Source of the DNA: CBDCZI01 sp965224495
GTDB taxonomy: Bacteria > Bacteroidota > Bacteroidia > Cytophagales > JAAEPT01
Reading direction: 5' to 3'
DNA length: 64,000 bases
Assembly (NCBI GenBank): GCA_965224495.1
Contig: CBDCZI010000014.1
Coordinates: 1 to 64,000 of the forward strand
The notes below the pieces were generated by a model. It saw nothing but the letters and a program-made list of their open reading frames with translations, was not told the DNA's origin and did no database searches. Shown here piece by piece: positions 1-9,830 of this stretch (the stretch's first letter is position 1; the number at the start of each line of letters is the position of its first letter). The position numbers and the translations under genes are program-made.

Positions 1-974
1 CTTCAGATAAATGTTTCATGGGCGCCGTTACCTCAAAAGAGCGCGCCGAAGATACAATGCCGAATGGTGTGAGATCGTATTTGGCAAAGAGTTCGTAGAT
101 AACAACTGTGTCGTCTCAGCTCTTATCAATGTGAACTCACCCTTTGGTGTTGGACGAAACCATGTTGGATGCCGCACATGTTTATGCGGCCGCCAATCAG
201 GCGACTGTTATTACTCCCTTTATGATCGCGGGTGCATCAAGCCCAACAACAGTTGCGGGCCTGGTCGCACAATCCCTGGCCGAAACTTTGGCGGGCATGG
301 CTATTACGCAGCTTGTACGCCCCGGAGCGCCGGTCATATTCGGTTTCATGATGTTGGGTATGTCAATGCGTTCGGGCAGCCCGATCCGCTACGACGAAAC
401 ATGGAAATCGATGTTGATTGCGGGTCAACTGGCACGACGCCTTGGTGTTCCCTTTCGCTGTGGCGGTTCGTCATCGAGTTCAAAAATTCCCGATGCTCAA
501 TCGGGTTGGGAAGGCGCGCTTTATGTAATGTATTCCATGCTGGCTGGGGCCAATTTCATGATCCATGCAACGGGGACTCTGGAAGCTGGACTGGTTGCAA
601 ATTTCGACAAATTCCTGATTGATTGTGATGTCCTTGGCGCGACTTCGCGAATGATGACCGCAGTTGATACCAACCCTGATGCTTTGGCCTTTGATGCCAT
701 CGCAGAAGTTGGCCCTGCAGGCAATTTCCTTTCCTGCGCCCACACGTTGGCACGATATAAAACTGCATTCTATATGCCGACAAATGCTGATTGTGAATCA
801 TTCGAACAATGGACGGCAGAAGGCGGATTAGACGCAGCCCAGCGCGCCAACAAGTCGCATGCACAAGATGCTGGCTGAATATCAGAAACCCGCATTGGAC
901 CCGGCCATTGATGAAGCGCATTGATTGAATTCATGGATGCTCGCCGCGCGGTTCTTCCGGATAGTTTCGCATGA
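1..974 (+). pseudogene. MttB-family trimethylamine/betaine methyltransferase, 5'-truncated and frameshifted
   Basis: The gene runs in from the left edge. Members of the MttB superfamily transfer a methyl group from trimethylamine or from betaines such as proline betaine and glycine betaine to a corrinoid protein or related acceptor. Family-like segments are spread over different frames: one with DKCFMGAVTS near base 3, one with FGKEFVDNNCVV near base 77, then a long stretch at 144-878 with DETMLDAAHVYAAAN and GGSSSSSKIPDAQSGWEGA. A final shift near 855-925 leads to a terminus ending DARRAVLPDSFA and a stop at 972-974. At least three indels are needed to rebuild the protein. No pyrrolysine-type in-frame TAG is visible, so the non-pyrrolysine group is more likely. 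The stop overlaps the next start (ATGA). The exact substrate is not determinable. Confidence 0.75.
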
Positions 975-3006
975 ACAAAATTAATCAAATCGCCAAAGAC
1001 CCGCTGTTTCAGCCTCTTAACAATCAAGGGCTTGACGCTCAAAAACCGGATAATGAGTACAGCTCACGCTTCGGGCATGGATGATGAAAATATGCCGTGC
1101 TCTGCGCTATCAGCGTTATCATGAGGAAAAGGCCATAGGCGGGTTGGCGCTGACCATGTTTGGTGGCTCTTCCAATGTCGCGCCGGATTCGCCATCTATT
1201 TTTCAGTCAACTTGATGTCAGTACTGACCGGATCATTCCTTACTTTCAAGAATTCTCAGAACGCATTCACCAGCATGGCACAGCTTTGATGTGCCAGATT
1301 ACCCATTTGGGAAGGCGCGGCGATGCGCAGTCTGGCGAATGGCTTGCCAGCAATAGCTCCATCGCCTGTTCGTGAAACTTTGCACCGCAATTTTCCGCGC
1401 GAAATGGACCGCAATGATATTGACCGGGTGGTGCATGCGTTTGGTCAAGCGGCATTGCGCTGTAAACAAGGCGGGCTTGACGGAATTGAAACCCTTGCTG
1501 GCGCTCATCTGATTGGCCAGTTTTTTTCCCCCATGACCAACCTGCGCAATGATGAATTTGGCGGCAGCATTGAAAACCGTGCTCGCTTTGCCCTGATGGT
1601 GCAAGAAGAGACATTCGTCGCCAAGTTGGAGATGATTTCGTTGTTGGTATGCGTATTACGCTTGATGAAGGCGAAGGCGGCTTGCGTTTTGATGAGGCAA
1701 TGCAAATTGCAGAATTACTCAAAAACGAAGGTGCTGTAGATTTTTTCAATTGCAACGTCGGGCGTATGGACAGTGAAATTATGCTGGCCGAAGACAACAT
1801 GCCGGGCATGAGCCGCCCTTGGCACTTTTTCTTGATACTGTAGGCAAGTTCAAACGTGAAATAGATTTACCGGTCTTTCATGCGGCGCGCATCACCGATG
1901 TGGCGAACGCTCGGCATGCCATTCGTGATGGTGTGCTTGATATGGTTGCCATGACCCGTGCCCATATCGCTGACCCGCAGATTGTCAACAAGATCATGCG
2001 GGGTGAAGAAGATCGCATCCGTCCCTGCATTGGTGCTTCACATTGTATATATAAGAAGCCTCATTGCATTCATAATCCGGCCTCCGGTCGCGAAACCATG
2101 CTACCGATGGAAGCGACCGCAAGTGTTGCACCTGGCAAGAAAGTTGTTGTTGTGGGCGGTGGTCCAGCCGGAATGGAAGCGGCGCGTGTTTCCGCGGCTC
2201 GTGGACACAGTGTTGTTTTGTTTGAAGCGGCATCTCGACTTGGAGGCCAGATACAACTCGCTTCCAAGGCAACCTGGCGCAAGGATTTGATATCCATTGT
2301 TGATTGGCGTGAGGCAGAGCTGAACCATTTGAATGTCGAAATACGCTGCAATGTTTTTGCGAGACTGAAGACGTAATTGCAGAAAACCCGGATTGCGTGT
2401 TCATCGCCACCGGCGGAATACCCGCTGAACAGAATTTTCACGGGCCGAATTGGCAATTTCCAGTTGGGACATTCTGTCAGGTGACGCGAAGCCAGCGCAG
2501 GATATATTGATTTGCGATGCGACCGGCCGACATGAGGCTGTTTCCTGTGCAGACTATTTGTCAGCACTTGGCCACAAGGTAACGCTGGCGACAATTGACG
2601 CCCATTCGGCAACCGAAATGGGTTATCCGGATCGCGCTGTTTATCGCAAACGGCTCTATCAGCAAGGCGTTTCGACTTTACCGGATTTGCGTATTACTGC
2701 GCTACACAAAGATGGCAATCGTCTCGTCGCGACCTTGTCCAATGAACTCACAGGCCAGTCACAGGATGTTTGCACAGATCAAGTGATCGTCGAAGCAGGA
2801 ACAGACCCGATGGCCGAAGTCTTCTTTGAATTGAAATCACAGTCAATAAACGATGGTCTATCCGATGTTGACGCTCTTGCCACTTATCAGCCCCAACCTA
2901 TCGCTGAAGAAAAAGGATTCACGCTTTACCGGATCGGGGATTCTGTAACTTCCCGTTCCATCCATGCCGCCATTTGGAGGCATATCGCATCGCTGTCTGG
3001 ATTTAA
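971..3006 (+). pseudogene. NADH:flavin oxidoreductase of the trimethylamine dehydrogenase / N-methylproline demethylase type, multiply frameshifted
   Basis: The gene starts at ATG 971, overlapping the methyltransferase stop. Its pieces lie in all three frames and together resemble a protein of about 675 residues. The N-terminal half is an old-yellow-enzyme FMN barrel (QITHLGRRGD around 1297; GAHLIGQFFSP and NDEFGGSIENR around 1500-1580). The C-terminal half is an FAD/NAD(P)-binding part with the dinucleotide motif VVVGGGPAGMEAAR near 2145. Before the barrel ends there is RPCIGASHCIYKKPHCIHNP, a cysteine cluster as in the 4Fe-4S site of trimethylamine dehydrogenase relatives. The reading ends AAIWEAYRIAVWI at 3006. 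Such enzymes oxidatively demethylate methylated amines, which fits the methyltransferase upstream and the transporter downstream. At least six frameshifts are present, so it is a pseudogene or, more likely here, a low-quality consensus. Confidence 0.75.
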
Positions 3007-3046
3007 TATGAACAGCGCAATCAAAACCAACCAAGGGAAAAATACA

Positions 3047-3876
3047 ATGAAACTCAAAAACATTCTCATGGCAACAGCAAGTGTTGCTATCATGTTATCA
3101 GCAAGCATTGCTAATGCTGGCGAAGCGCTTGACAGGGTCATGTCATCGAAGGTTCTCAAAGTTGCCACAGACGCCAACTGGGCACCGCAGAGCTTTTAAA
3201 CGACAATAATGAAATGGACGGATTTGACGTCGACGTTGCCAAAGAAGTCGCCAAACGCCTGGGAGCCAAAGCAGAATTTGTTACTCCATCGTGGGATATC
3301 ATTACTGCAGGTAACTGGAATGGCCGCTGGGATTTATCTGTCGGGTCGATGACACCAACTAAATCTCGGGCAAAAATCTTGGCTTTTCCGGGAGTGTATT
3401 ACTATACGCCTGCGTCCATCGCTGTGCACAAGGATAGCCCTTTTAAACAGATTTCAGATCTGAACGGCAAAAAAGTCGGCGCGGGAACAGCAACGACATT
3501 TGAGTTGTATCTTCAACATGATCTGCAGATTGATGCCGAAGGCGTTCCAGCTTTTGAGTATCAGTTAAAAGCCGAAAACAAATCCTATAAAGATAGCACC
3601 GCTGCAATGGACGACCTTCGCCTGGGTGACGGGGTTCGTTTGAATGGCATGGTAGGTTCCCTGCCAGCAATTCTTAAAGGCATCGAAGCCAAATATCCAC
3701 TGCGTATATTAGGCGAGCCTGTATTCTATGAGCCGTTGGCGTTGGCGATCGACAAAGGTGACAAAGAGTTCAATGACAAATTGGCCGGAATTCTGGCTGC
3801 GATGAAATCGGATGGAACTCTCTCTAAATTATCCTTGAAATGGTACAAGATCGACTATTCTTCTACCGGAGGTTAA
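3047..3876 (+). pseudogene. Polar amino-acid ABC transporter substrate-binding protein (one frameshift)
   Basis: Periplasmic solute-binding protein of the HisJ/GlnH type (SBP family 3). ATG 3047 is followed by a clear signal peptide (MKLKNILMATASVAIMLSA, cleavage after ...IANAG). The mature part starts VLKVATDANWAPQSF and continues in another frame as LNDNNEMDGFDVDVAKEVAK. The shift sits at a T-run near 3195, where one T appears to be missing. The rest reads through to 3876 with typical family features, including GSMTPTKSRAKILAFPGVYY. It is the first gene of a three-gene ABC transporter. Its place after amine-demethylating genes suggests a betaine or cationic amino acid as ligand, but that is inference from context. 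Confidence 0.85.
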
Positions 3877-3945
3877 TTTCAGGGAAATCTAAACAATTAA
3901 TCCGGCCCAAAACCCTGGGCCGGATCATATCAAGGGGAGAGAATA

Positions 3946-4918
3946 ATGCTATTTGCAGATACAGTGGTCGCTGATCCGGCAGTTCACAAACCCAAAGTCA
4001 TGGCGATCATGCTGGCTGTTGGTTTCGTTGCTTTCAGCCTGATGGGATTGAATGACACTATTTTTGGCGAGTTCCTCCGTCCGGCAATAGGCGAGCCAAA
4101 AGAGTCCGGCCTTTTTGGTAATTTGGCCATCGGCCTGGTAATGTCGATGCTGTTTGTTGGCAATATCGTTTTGATCGGTTTTTTACCCTTCCGATATCAA
4201 GTTATTGTGGTTTGGATCGAACTGTTGATACTGTTTCTGTCCTTCTTTTACAATTTCGGGGCTGGATTTTGTGTTCATCCGCTCCAAGGTCTGGTTCATG
4301 ATCTCGCAAGGGGTGTTTACCACGCTCTATATCTCGGCCATCTCAATCATACTCGCCTCTATCGTCGCTATTTTTGGAGCCGTTGCCAAGCTATCTTCAA
4401 ACGGCTTTGCCAATGCGATTGCCAGCTTTTACACGTCTTTCTTTCGCGGACTGCCTTTGTTGATGCAGGTCTATCTAATCTATCTCGGCATGCCGCAATT
4501 GGGGTACGTAATTGATGCTGTACCTGCCGGTGTTTTAGCATTGACCCTTTGTTATGGCGCTTACATGACCGAAATATTCCGCGCTGGCATCCAGTCGATT
4601 AACAAAGGCCAATGGGAGGCATCACGTTCCATGGGGTTCAAATTCGGGCTAACCATGCGGCGTATTATTCTGCCGCAAGCCATGCCGTTGATCATTCCAC
4701 CCACCGGCAACCAGTTCATTGCCATGCTCAAAGATAGCTCGCTGGTGTCTGTCATCGGTGTTTGGGAATTGATGTTCCTGGCCCGCACATTGGGCAACAA
4801 GGATTTCAAACATATGGAAATGCTTATTACCGCCGCGATGATCTACTGGTGCCTGTCCATGTGTCTGGAAGTCATTCAAAGTCGCATAGAACGCCATTAT
4901 CGCACCGTCAGCCATTAA
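3946..4918 (+). pseudogene. Amino-acid ABC transporter permease, HisM/GlnP type (one frameshift)
   Basis: Inner-membrane permease of the polar amino-acid uptake family. The first part (3946 to about 4265) carries three hydrophobic segments before the conserved core, an N-terminal extension also seen in some alphaproteobacterial members. A frameshift near 4265 links it to the downstream frame, which holds the ABC permease core with FRGLPLLMQVYLIYLGMP and the EAA loop EASRSMGFKFGLTMRRIILP that contacts the ATPase. The protein ends HYRTVSH at 4918, 11 bases before the ATPase start. The order binding protein, permease, ATPase on one strand supports a single operon. Confidence 0.85.
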
Positions 4919-4929
4919 GGGAGACTATT

Positions 4930-5671
4930 ATGTCAGAACCAATTATTCAAATGACCGGTGTCAGCAAATGGTATGGTGACTTCAAGGCACTTACCGATAT
5001 AAATTTCACTGTCAACAAGGGCGACAAGATCGTGGTTTGTGGGCCTTCGGGCTCTGGTAAATCGACCATGATCCGCACGTTGAACTGGCTTGAAGCGCAT
5101 CAGAAAGGCACCATCATCGTCAATGGTACCAAGATGCACAAAAAAATGAAAAACGTCGAAGAAGTGCGCATGGATGTTGGCATGGTGTTTCAGCATTTTA
5201 ACCTGTTTCCACATATGAGTGTTGTGCAAAATCTGATGGCCGGGCCGATGTGGGTGCGTGGGATTGAGGAAGCCGAAGCGCGCAAAACTGCGATGAAATT
5301 CCTCGAACGTGTGCGCATTCCAGAACAGGCTGAAAAGTTCCCCGGGACAATTGTCTGGCGGTCAACAACAGCGAGTAGCAATAGCACGATCCCTTTGCAT
5401 GAATCCCAGGGTAATGCTGTTTGATGAGCCAACATCAGCGCTGGATCCTGAGATGGTTTCCGAGGTGCTTGATACCATGATCGAGCTGGCCAATGACGGC
5501 ATGACGATGGTTTGCGTCACCCATGAGATGGGGTTTGCCAAGGCTGTAGCCGATCGGGTTGTGTTCATGGATGAGGGGCAGATTATCGAGGAAAATGATC
5601 CAATCAGTTTCTTTGATAATCCTCAGAACGAACGAACCAAAGATTTCTTGGGCCAAATCCTTCAACACTAA
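4930..5671 (+). pseudogene. Amino-acid ABC transporter ATP-binding protein, GlnQ/HisP type (one frameshift)
   Basis: Energises the transporter encoded just upstream. Walker A is GPSGSGKST at residues 38-46, the Q-loop is VFQHFNLFPH, the signature LSGGQQQRVAIARSL lies near 5355, Walker B with its catalytic Glu is VMLFDEPTSALDPEM, and the switch His is in CVTHEMGF. A frameshift near 5340, in the run of C and G just before the signature, splits the frame in two. The total length of about 246 residues is normal for the family. Everything needed for activity would be present if the shift is a sequence error. Confidence 0.88.
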
Positions 5672-5740
5672 TTGGTTGATTTTATGACTGAACCACTCTA
5701 ATTCGCTTTCACTCACGGCCACTTGGGGCGCTGCCCCGGC

Positions 5741-6088
5741 CTACGCGGGTAGAGTGCAAAGCACTGGACGCTGTTCGCGTCTTGAGTGCTTCCATGTAAA
5801 CATTGAAAATTCTAAAGGTTGTTTTTCCTGTCTAGCAACATCGGATGGATCAACGCCCTTTGCTACGAGAGTTTTAACCTGACCCCGTTTTTGCCTTGCT
5901 TCTGCCAACGTCACATCAGGATATTTTCCAAACGCTAATTTCTTTTGCTTGTTCAAGAAGCTAAACGCCATTCGCCAAAGCCGTGAACCCTGAGGTGTGA
6001 CTTTTAAATACAAACCATCTCCATCGCGGTAGCGTGTTGGCTTATCGGGTGATTTAAGTGATTTAACGAAAGTGTCAGTGAGTGCCAT
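5741..6088 (-). pseudogene. Tyrosine integrase fragment (N-terminal arm-binding domain only)
   Basis: The 115 residues begin MALTDTFVKSLKSPDKPTRY and include DGDGLYLKVTPQGSRLWR and KKLAFGKYPDVTLAEARQKR, the arm-type DNA-binding domain of P4-like integrases (DUF4102). A full integrase has about 400 residues. Here the core-binding and catalytic domains (R...HxxR...Y) are missing and the tail after residue 95 does not look like integrase. It lies about 180 bases from the 3' end of tRNA-Leu(CAA) on the same strand, the usual arrangement for elements that insert into tRNA genes. It is probably the relic of an integrative element. Confidence 0.75.
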
Positions 6089-6269
6089 GGTTCATTTGTT
6101 GGTACTTTATATTGAGAGTATCGCGTGCAAACTACCATATACCAACAAAAATAAAGGATACCAACACACGCCAGCGCACAAAGAGGCGCACACATGGAAT
6201 ATAAATCGTTGTGTTTCAACAAGTTACAAAACAGTTATGGATATTTATGAATGGGAGAATACAGTCAAA

Positions 6270-6356
6270 TGGTGCCCCCCGCCGGAATCGAACCGGCACT
6301 CCAATACAGGAACAGGATTTTGAATCCTGCGCGTCTACCAATTCCGCCAGAGGGGC
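6270..6356 (-). tRNA. tRNA-Leu (anticodon CAA)
   Basis: Read on the minus strand, the acceptor arms are GCCCCTC and GGGGGGC (one G-T pair). The D-arm has AATTGGTAGACGC, the anticodon stem is CAGGA/TCCTG around loop TTCAAAA, there is a long class II variable arm, and the T-arm is GCCGG-TTCGATT-CCGGC. The terminal CCA is encoded. The long variable arm and the CAA anticodon fix it as leucine. The encoded CCA and GC-rich stems fit the proteobacterial half of the window. Confidence 0.93.
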
Positions 6357-6499
6357 ACAAATATTCAAATTCGAACTGGGAATGTTGGGGGAATATAGTA
6401 TTGCAGCGGGTCAGGTCAACCAAGAAGATGGCCAAAATCCATTTTTTGATCAGGCCTGAATGATACAGCTGGGATAATCGATGTCCAGACATCTATACA

Positions 6500-7129
6500 A
6501 TGCGTGTAGATATAAAAATTTTCAAGGAAAAGATGTACAAACCGCACAACGCTAAAATTGACGTTTATTATATGAACATCGTCGCCTTACTATTTATGGG
6601 CGCGTTTGCTGCATTTATATTATGGGGACACGTTGGAACTGGCGCAAAATACTTTCTGCTTACAAATTTTGGCACAACAAGCACCGGTACCGTGGCCAAA
6701 ATTGAATATTCGATAAATTTATCGCTGAGAACCCGCGTCCACTTAACATTGAGAGAATACTCTTCATCTGCATACATTTTAAATATGACGGTTATCCCGG
6801 TAAACATTATGAAAACAGCCTACTGTTGCTGGATGAATTCGTTGAAAACAAATTCCCAAAAGATGACGAGCCAAAATTCTTTAGAAATCATTATATATGA
6901 AATAGGGCAGTCGGAAGAAATCAAATATCTAGAAAAGTGGCCAGCTGTATTTTTGCCTGTATCATATCTGGCACTCTTGCAATTTGATATGAAAGTCATG
7001 TTTGGCAGTTTGATTGCTTTACTGAGTTTTGTTCTTTTAATAATTCTCAATATCAACTCTTTGTTGAAATTCAGGAAAACCAATAAAAATTACTCGCCCA
7101 AATTATTAGCCACGCGCACTTCAAAGTAA
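6500..7129 (+). pseudogene. Unidentified membrane protein, probably frameshifted
   Basis: Not recognised. The N-terminal part has one strong hydrophobic segment (IVALLFMGAFAAFILWG) followed by a TGTVAKIEY stretch reminiscent of DUF3592-like membrane proteins. The middle of the frame (about 6750-6890) looks like a shadow: another frame there gives a more protein-like DGYPGKHYENSLLLLDEFV. After about 6890 the original frame again looks coding, with two hydrophobic segments (WPAVFLPVSYLALLQF and GSLIALLSFVLLIILNI). Two compensating indels in one membrane protein explain this best. Function unknown. Confidence 0.4.
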
Positions 7130-7208
7130 AATGACTGCAATTTTAATCGCATATTCAGCTTCAATGGACTATCCAGTGGCCAATCGATAATAATGCTTGG
7201 AATATTGA

Positions 7209-7791
7209 ATGATTCGCAAATTATACAATTGGATGTTCGAGCTTGCGAAAAGCACAACATGCCACCAAAGCGCTGGCCGGGTTTTCTTTTGCCGAATCCT
7301 CATTTTTCCCAATTCCACCTGATGTGCTGCTCATTCCCATGGTGCTGGCAAACCGTGCCAAATGGTTCAAATACGCGCTAATCTGCACAATCGCCTCAAT
7401 ACTTGGCGCATTTTTGGGCTATGCCATTGGCTCGCTTGGCTATGAATTTATTGGCAAACCCATTTTGGCTTTTTATGGCAAAGAAGATTTGTTTGTCAGG
7501 ATGCAAGAATGGTTCGATAAATGGGGCGGGTGGGGCTTGTTGTTTGCTGCCATCACACCGTTTCCATACAAAGTTTTGACCATTTCATCAGGCTTTGCCG
7601 GGCTCAACATTCTCATGTTCACGCTTGTAAGCATTGTTGGCCGGGGCTTTCGATTTTTCCTGGTTTCATGGTTGTTATTCAAGTTTGGAGAACCCATTCA
7701 AGCCTTTATCGAAAAGCGCCTTAATTTACTCTTTGTTTTGGGCATGGTGCTGTTAGTGGGCGGGTTCGCTCTACTTAAATTTATTGGATAA
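7209..7791 (+). CDS. YqaA/DedA-type (SNARE-associated) membrane protein
   Basis: Small integral membrane protein related to YqaA and distantly to DedA. The core begins FSFAESSFFPIPPDVLLIPM, typical of the family, and includes FAAITPFPYKVLTISSGFAG. At least four hydrophobic stretches are visible. The natural start is ATG 7209 (MIRKLYNWMFELAK), but a frameshift near 7250 separates it from the long frame, which is open from a TTG at 7243. The stop at 7789-7791 shares one base with the next start (TAATG), implying translational coupling to the DsbB-like gene. The family is implicated in membrane homeostasis; its substrate is unknown. Confidence 0.75.
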
Positions 7792-8315
7792 TGTTTATGA
7801 GTTTGAATGCTGAAATTGGAACGAACCAAATTAGAATGGCGATGCTGGTATCGCTGGGCATGATTTCCGCAATTGGTTCTGTGCTGGGCTTTCAATATAT
7901 TGGCGGCTACATACCGTGTGAATTGTGCTACTTACAGCGCGAGCCTTACTATTATGTGGCGATGCCTGCCGGGTTTTCAGCGCTGCTGTTGGCATTAATC
8001 GGCCGCCCGGCTGTGCTGGTCCGACTGTTATTGTTGATCACCTTTCTTGGACTTTTGGCAACGGCGGGGATTGGCGCCTATCATTCTGGTGTCGAGTGGG
8101 GGTTTTGGCCCGGGCCTGAAAGTTGTGGCGCAGCCGTTGATGGAATTACCGGCAATGCCAGCGATTTACTTTCCAGCCTTGCAAATACCAAACCACCTGC
8201 CTGTAACGAAGCAGCAGGCCGCTTTCTAGGCATTTCATTTGCCGGTTGGAATGTAGTTGTTTCGCTGATCATGGCCTCAATGGCCTGGCACGGCGCATTC
8301 GGTCGCTATGAATAG
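7791..8315 (+). CDS. Disulfide bond formation protein, DsbB/DsbI family
   Basis: Inner-membrane quinone-linked oxidase that re-oxidises a periplasmic thiol oxidoreductase such as DsbA. It has four hydrophobic segments. The first periplasmic loop carries the C-x-x-C pair at Cys43 and Cys46 (IPCELCYLQREPYY), and the second loop carries Cys112 and Cys138, so both redox pairs are present. Length 174 residues is normal. ATG 7791 overlaps the upstream stop; an alternative ATG at 7797 would shorten it by two residues. It is the last complete gene of the proteobacterial segment and appears intact. Confidence 0.85.
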   Translation: MFMSLNAEIGTNQIRMAMLVSLGMISAIGSVLGFQYIGGYIPCELCYLQREPYYYVAMPAGFSALLLALIGRPAVLVRLLLLITFLGLLATAGIGAYHSGVEWGFWPGPESCGAAVDGITGNASDLLSSLANTKPPACNEAAGRFLGISFAGWNVVVSLIMASMAWHGAFGRYE

Positions 8316-8513
8316 CAATAATTTCTCACGGCTATTTTGGTGCTGCGCACCAAGCCTGCGATTGCGCGGGCTGTTCACCCGGCTCGCTCTTCGCTCGCTA
8401 TGCGGTTGGTTCAATTAGGCTGGACTGATGATTTGCTATCAGATCAAGTGAGCGCACGTAGAGCGTAGCGATGCGCAAGCAAACGATCTAAAATGCTCGT
8501 GAGATAATTCCAT

Positions 8514-8609
8514 GTGAGTAAAATCAAGGCTCCAGCGGCGTATCCCAATATAGATAATCCATCCAGCTTTCATGCAGATAGTTCGGCGGGAACCTTCGAC
8601 CATTATTTT
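8514..8609 (+). pseudogene. 5' fragment of an unidentified proteobacterial gene, cut at the chimeric junction
   Basis: A GTG at 8514 opens a frame reading SKIKAPAAYPNIDNPSSFHA and then SAGTFDHYF. This does not resemble the N-terminal part of methionyl-tRNA synthetase, whose C-terminal region continues in the same frame from about 8604. I treat the first 30 or so codons as the start of a different gene from the GC-rich genome. I do not recognise the family. The bases at 8604-8609 (Tyr-Phe) may belong to both parents, suggesting a join at a short shared sequence. Confidence 0.55.
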
Positions 8610-9272
8610 GCAGATACGGAGCCTTGGAAAGTTATTAAAGAGGATGAAGAACGTGTGAAAACAATTTTGAATTTGGCTTTGCAGTGTGCTGCTAATTTAA
8701 CTATTGTAATGGAACCATTCATTCCTTTCTCTTCTGAAAAACTGAAATCTATCCTTAATATGTCCGAAAACCTGCTTTGGGAAGATGCTCGAAACGAGAA
8801 ATTACTTCCTGCTGGTCACAAAATCAACAAGGCAGAGTTATTGTTTGCTAAAATAGAAGATAAAACGATAGAGGCTCAAGTCGAACGTTTGGCTCGTATC
8901 AAAGAGGAAAATGAAAAAGCGAACCAAGAGGCTGAACCTGTAAAAGAAGAAATTTCTTTTGAGGATTTTCAATCAATGGATATTCGTATTGGTAAAGTTT
9001 TAACAGCTGAAAAAGTGGCTAAGACTAAGAAATTATTAAAAATGACTGTCGATTTGGGATTTGAAAAAAGAACAATCGTTAGTGGTATTGCCGAACATTA
9101 TTCTCCTGAAGAGATGGTAGGTAAACAAGTTTCTGTTTTGGTTAATTTAGCTCCCCGAAAAATAAAAGGAATCGAATCGCAAGGAATGATTTTGATGGCA
9201 GAAGATTTTGACGGAAAATTAAAAACTATTGAACCAAACGATACTGTAGAGAACGGTTGCATTGTGGCTTAG
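8604..9272 (+). CDS. metG: Methionyl-tRNA synthetase, C-terminal part only
   Basis: From FADTEPWKVIKEDEERVKT onward the product matches the end of the anticodon-binding helical domain and the C-terminal tRNA-binding (EMAP-II/Trbp111-like) domain of flavobacterial MetRS. The latter includes FEDFQSMDIRIGKVLTAEKV, SGIAEHYSPEEMVGKQV and NLAPRKIKGIESQGMILMAE. Only about 222 of roughly 690 residues are present; the HIGH and KMSKS catalytic core is missing. The truncation is caused by the join to unrelated GC-rich sequence, so it is most likely an assembly artefact rather than a real deletion of an essential gene. Confidence 0.88.
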   Translation, partial: YFADTEPWKVIKEDEERVKTILNLALQCAANLTIVMEPFIPFSSEKLKSILNMSENLLWEDARNEKLLPAGHKINKAELLFAKIEDKTIEAQVERLARIKEENEKANQEAEPVKEEISFEDFQSMDIRIGKVLTAEKVAKTKKLLKMTVDLGFEKRTIVSGIAEHYSPEEMVGKQVSVLVNLAPRKIKGIESQGMILMAEDFDGKLKTIEPNDTVENGCIVA

Positions 9273-9327
9273 TGTGAGCTACACAGCCTTTAATATATTA
9301 CAACAAACCTATTAAGAAAATAACAGA

Positions 9328-9804
9328 ATGAGATTAAAACACTACCTACTCCTTTTGCTACTATTTTGGGGACTAAATCTGGTTGGTCAAACCGATGAAA
9401 GCCATCACGAGCATCATAAAAATGAAATTGGAATAGCCAATGCCCCTGTTTATTTTATTAAAGAAAAGGAATTTGCTTACGGACTTCACACGCATTACAT
9501 AAGGAATATTAAATCAAGTAAGTTTGGTGTCGGTTTAGGTTATGAAAGAATCTTCGATAAACACAAACACAATACTATAGGTATAGTTGGGAGTTACAGA
9601 CCTACTGAAAGACTTGAGCTTAATCTATCTCCAGGGATTACATTTGAAGACGGTGAAAGTTCTACTATGAATTTTGCTTTGCATTTTGAAACAGCCTATG
9701 AATTTGAAATCAACGACTTTCATATCGGTCCCGTTTTTGAAATCGCCTACGACCCTGAAGATTACCATATCAGCTTAGGTCTTCATATTGGCTATGGTTT
9801 CTAA
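9328..9804 (+). CDS. Small outer-membrane beta-barrel-like protein
   Basis: A 158-residue protein with a clear signal peptide (MRLKHYLLLLLLFWGLNLVG, cleaved near GQTDES). A His-rich stretch follows (SHHEHHKNE), then alternating hydrophobic strands ending in an aromatic residue (IGYGF), as in small outer-membrane barrels. Phrases such as GLGYERIFD and TAYEFEINDFHIGPVFEIAY fit a barrel. The His-rich segment might bind metal ions, but this is only suggestive. It is followed by a strong terminator. Confidence 0.55.
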   Translation: MRLKHYLLLLLLFWGLNLVGQTDESHHEHHKNEIGIANAPVYFIKEKEFAYGLHTHYIRNIKSSKFGVGLGYERIFDKHKHNTIGIVGSYRPTERLELNLSPGITFEDGESSTMNFALHFETAYEFEINDFHIGPVFEIAYDPEDYHISLGLHIGYGF

Positions 9805-9830
9805 AGAAATAATTATAAAGTGTTTCTTAA

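Noticed and set aside
11..622. 203-codon Cys/Arg-rich plus-strand frame at the left edge
   Set aside because: Only a short piece (about 77-146) matches the MttB-like protein; the rest is a shadow produced by the frameshifts.
5741..8315. Reading the integrase/tRNA region as an integrated element that brought the flavobacterial DNA
   Set aside because: The taxonomic switch is at about 8,604, more than 2 kb away, inside metG and without any attachment-site repeat.
8514..9272. A genuine short MetRS-related protein (252 residues, Trbp111-like) starting at 8514
   Set aside because: The first 30 residues do not fit MetRS, composition changes at the same point, and the upstream genes belong to a different phylum.
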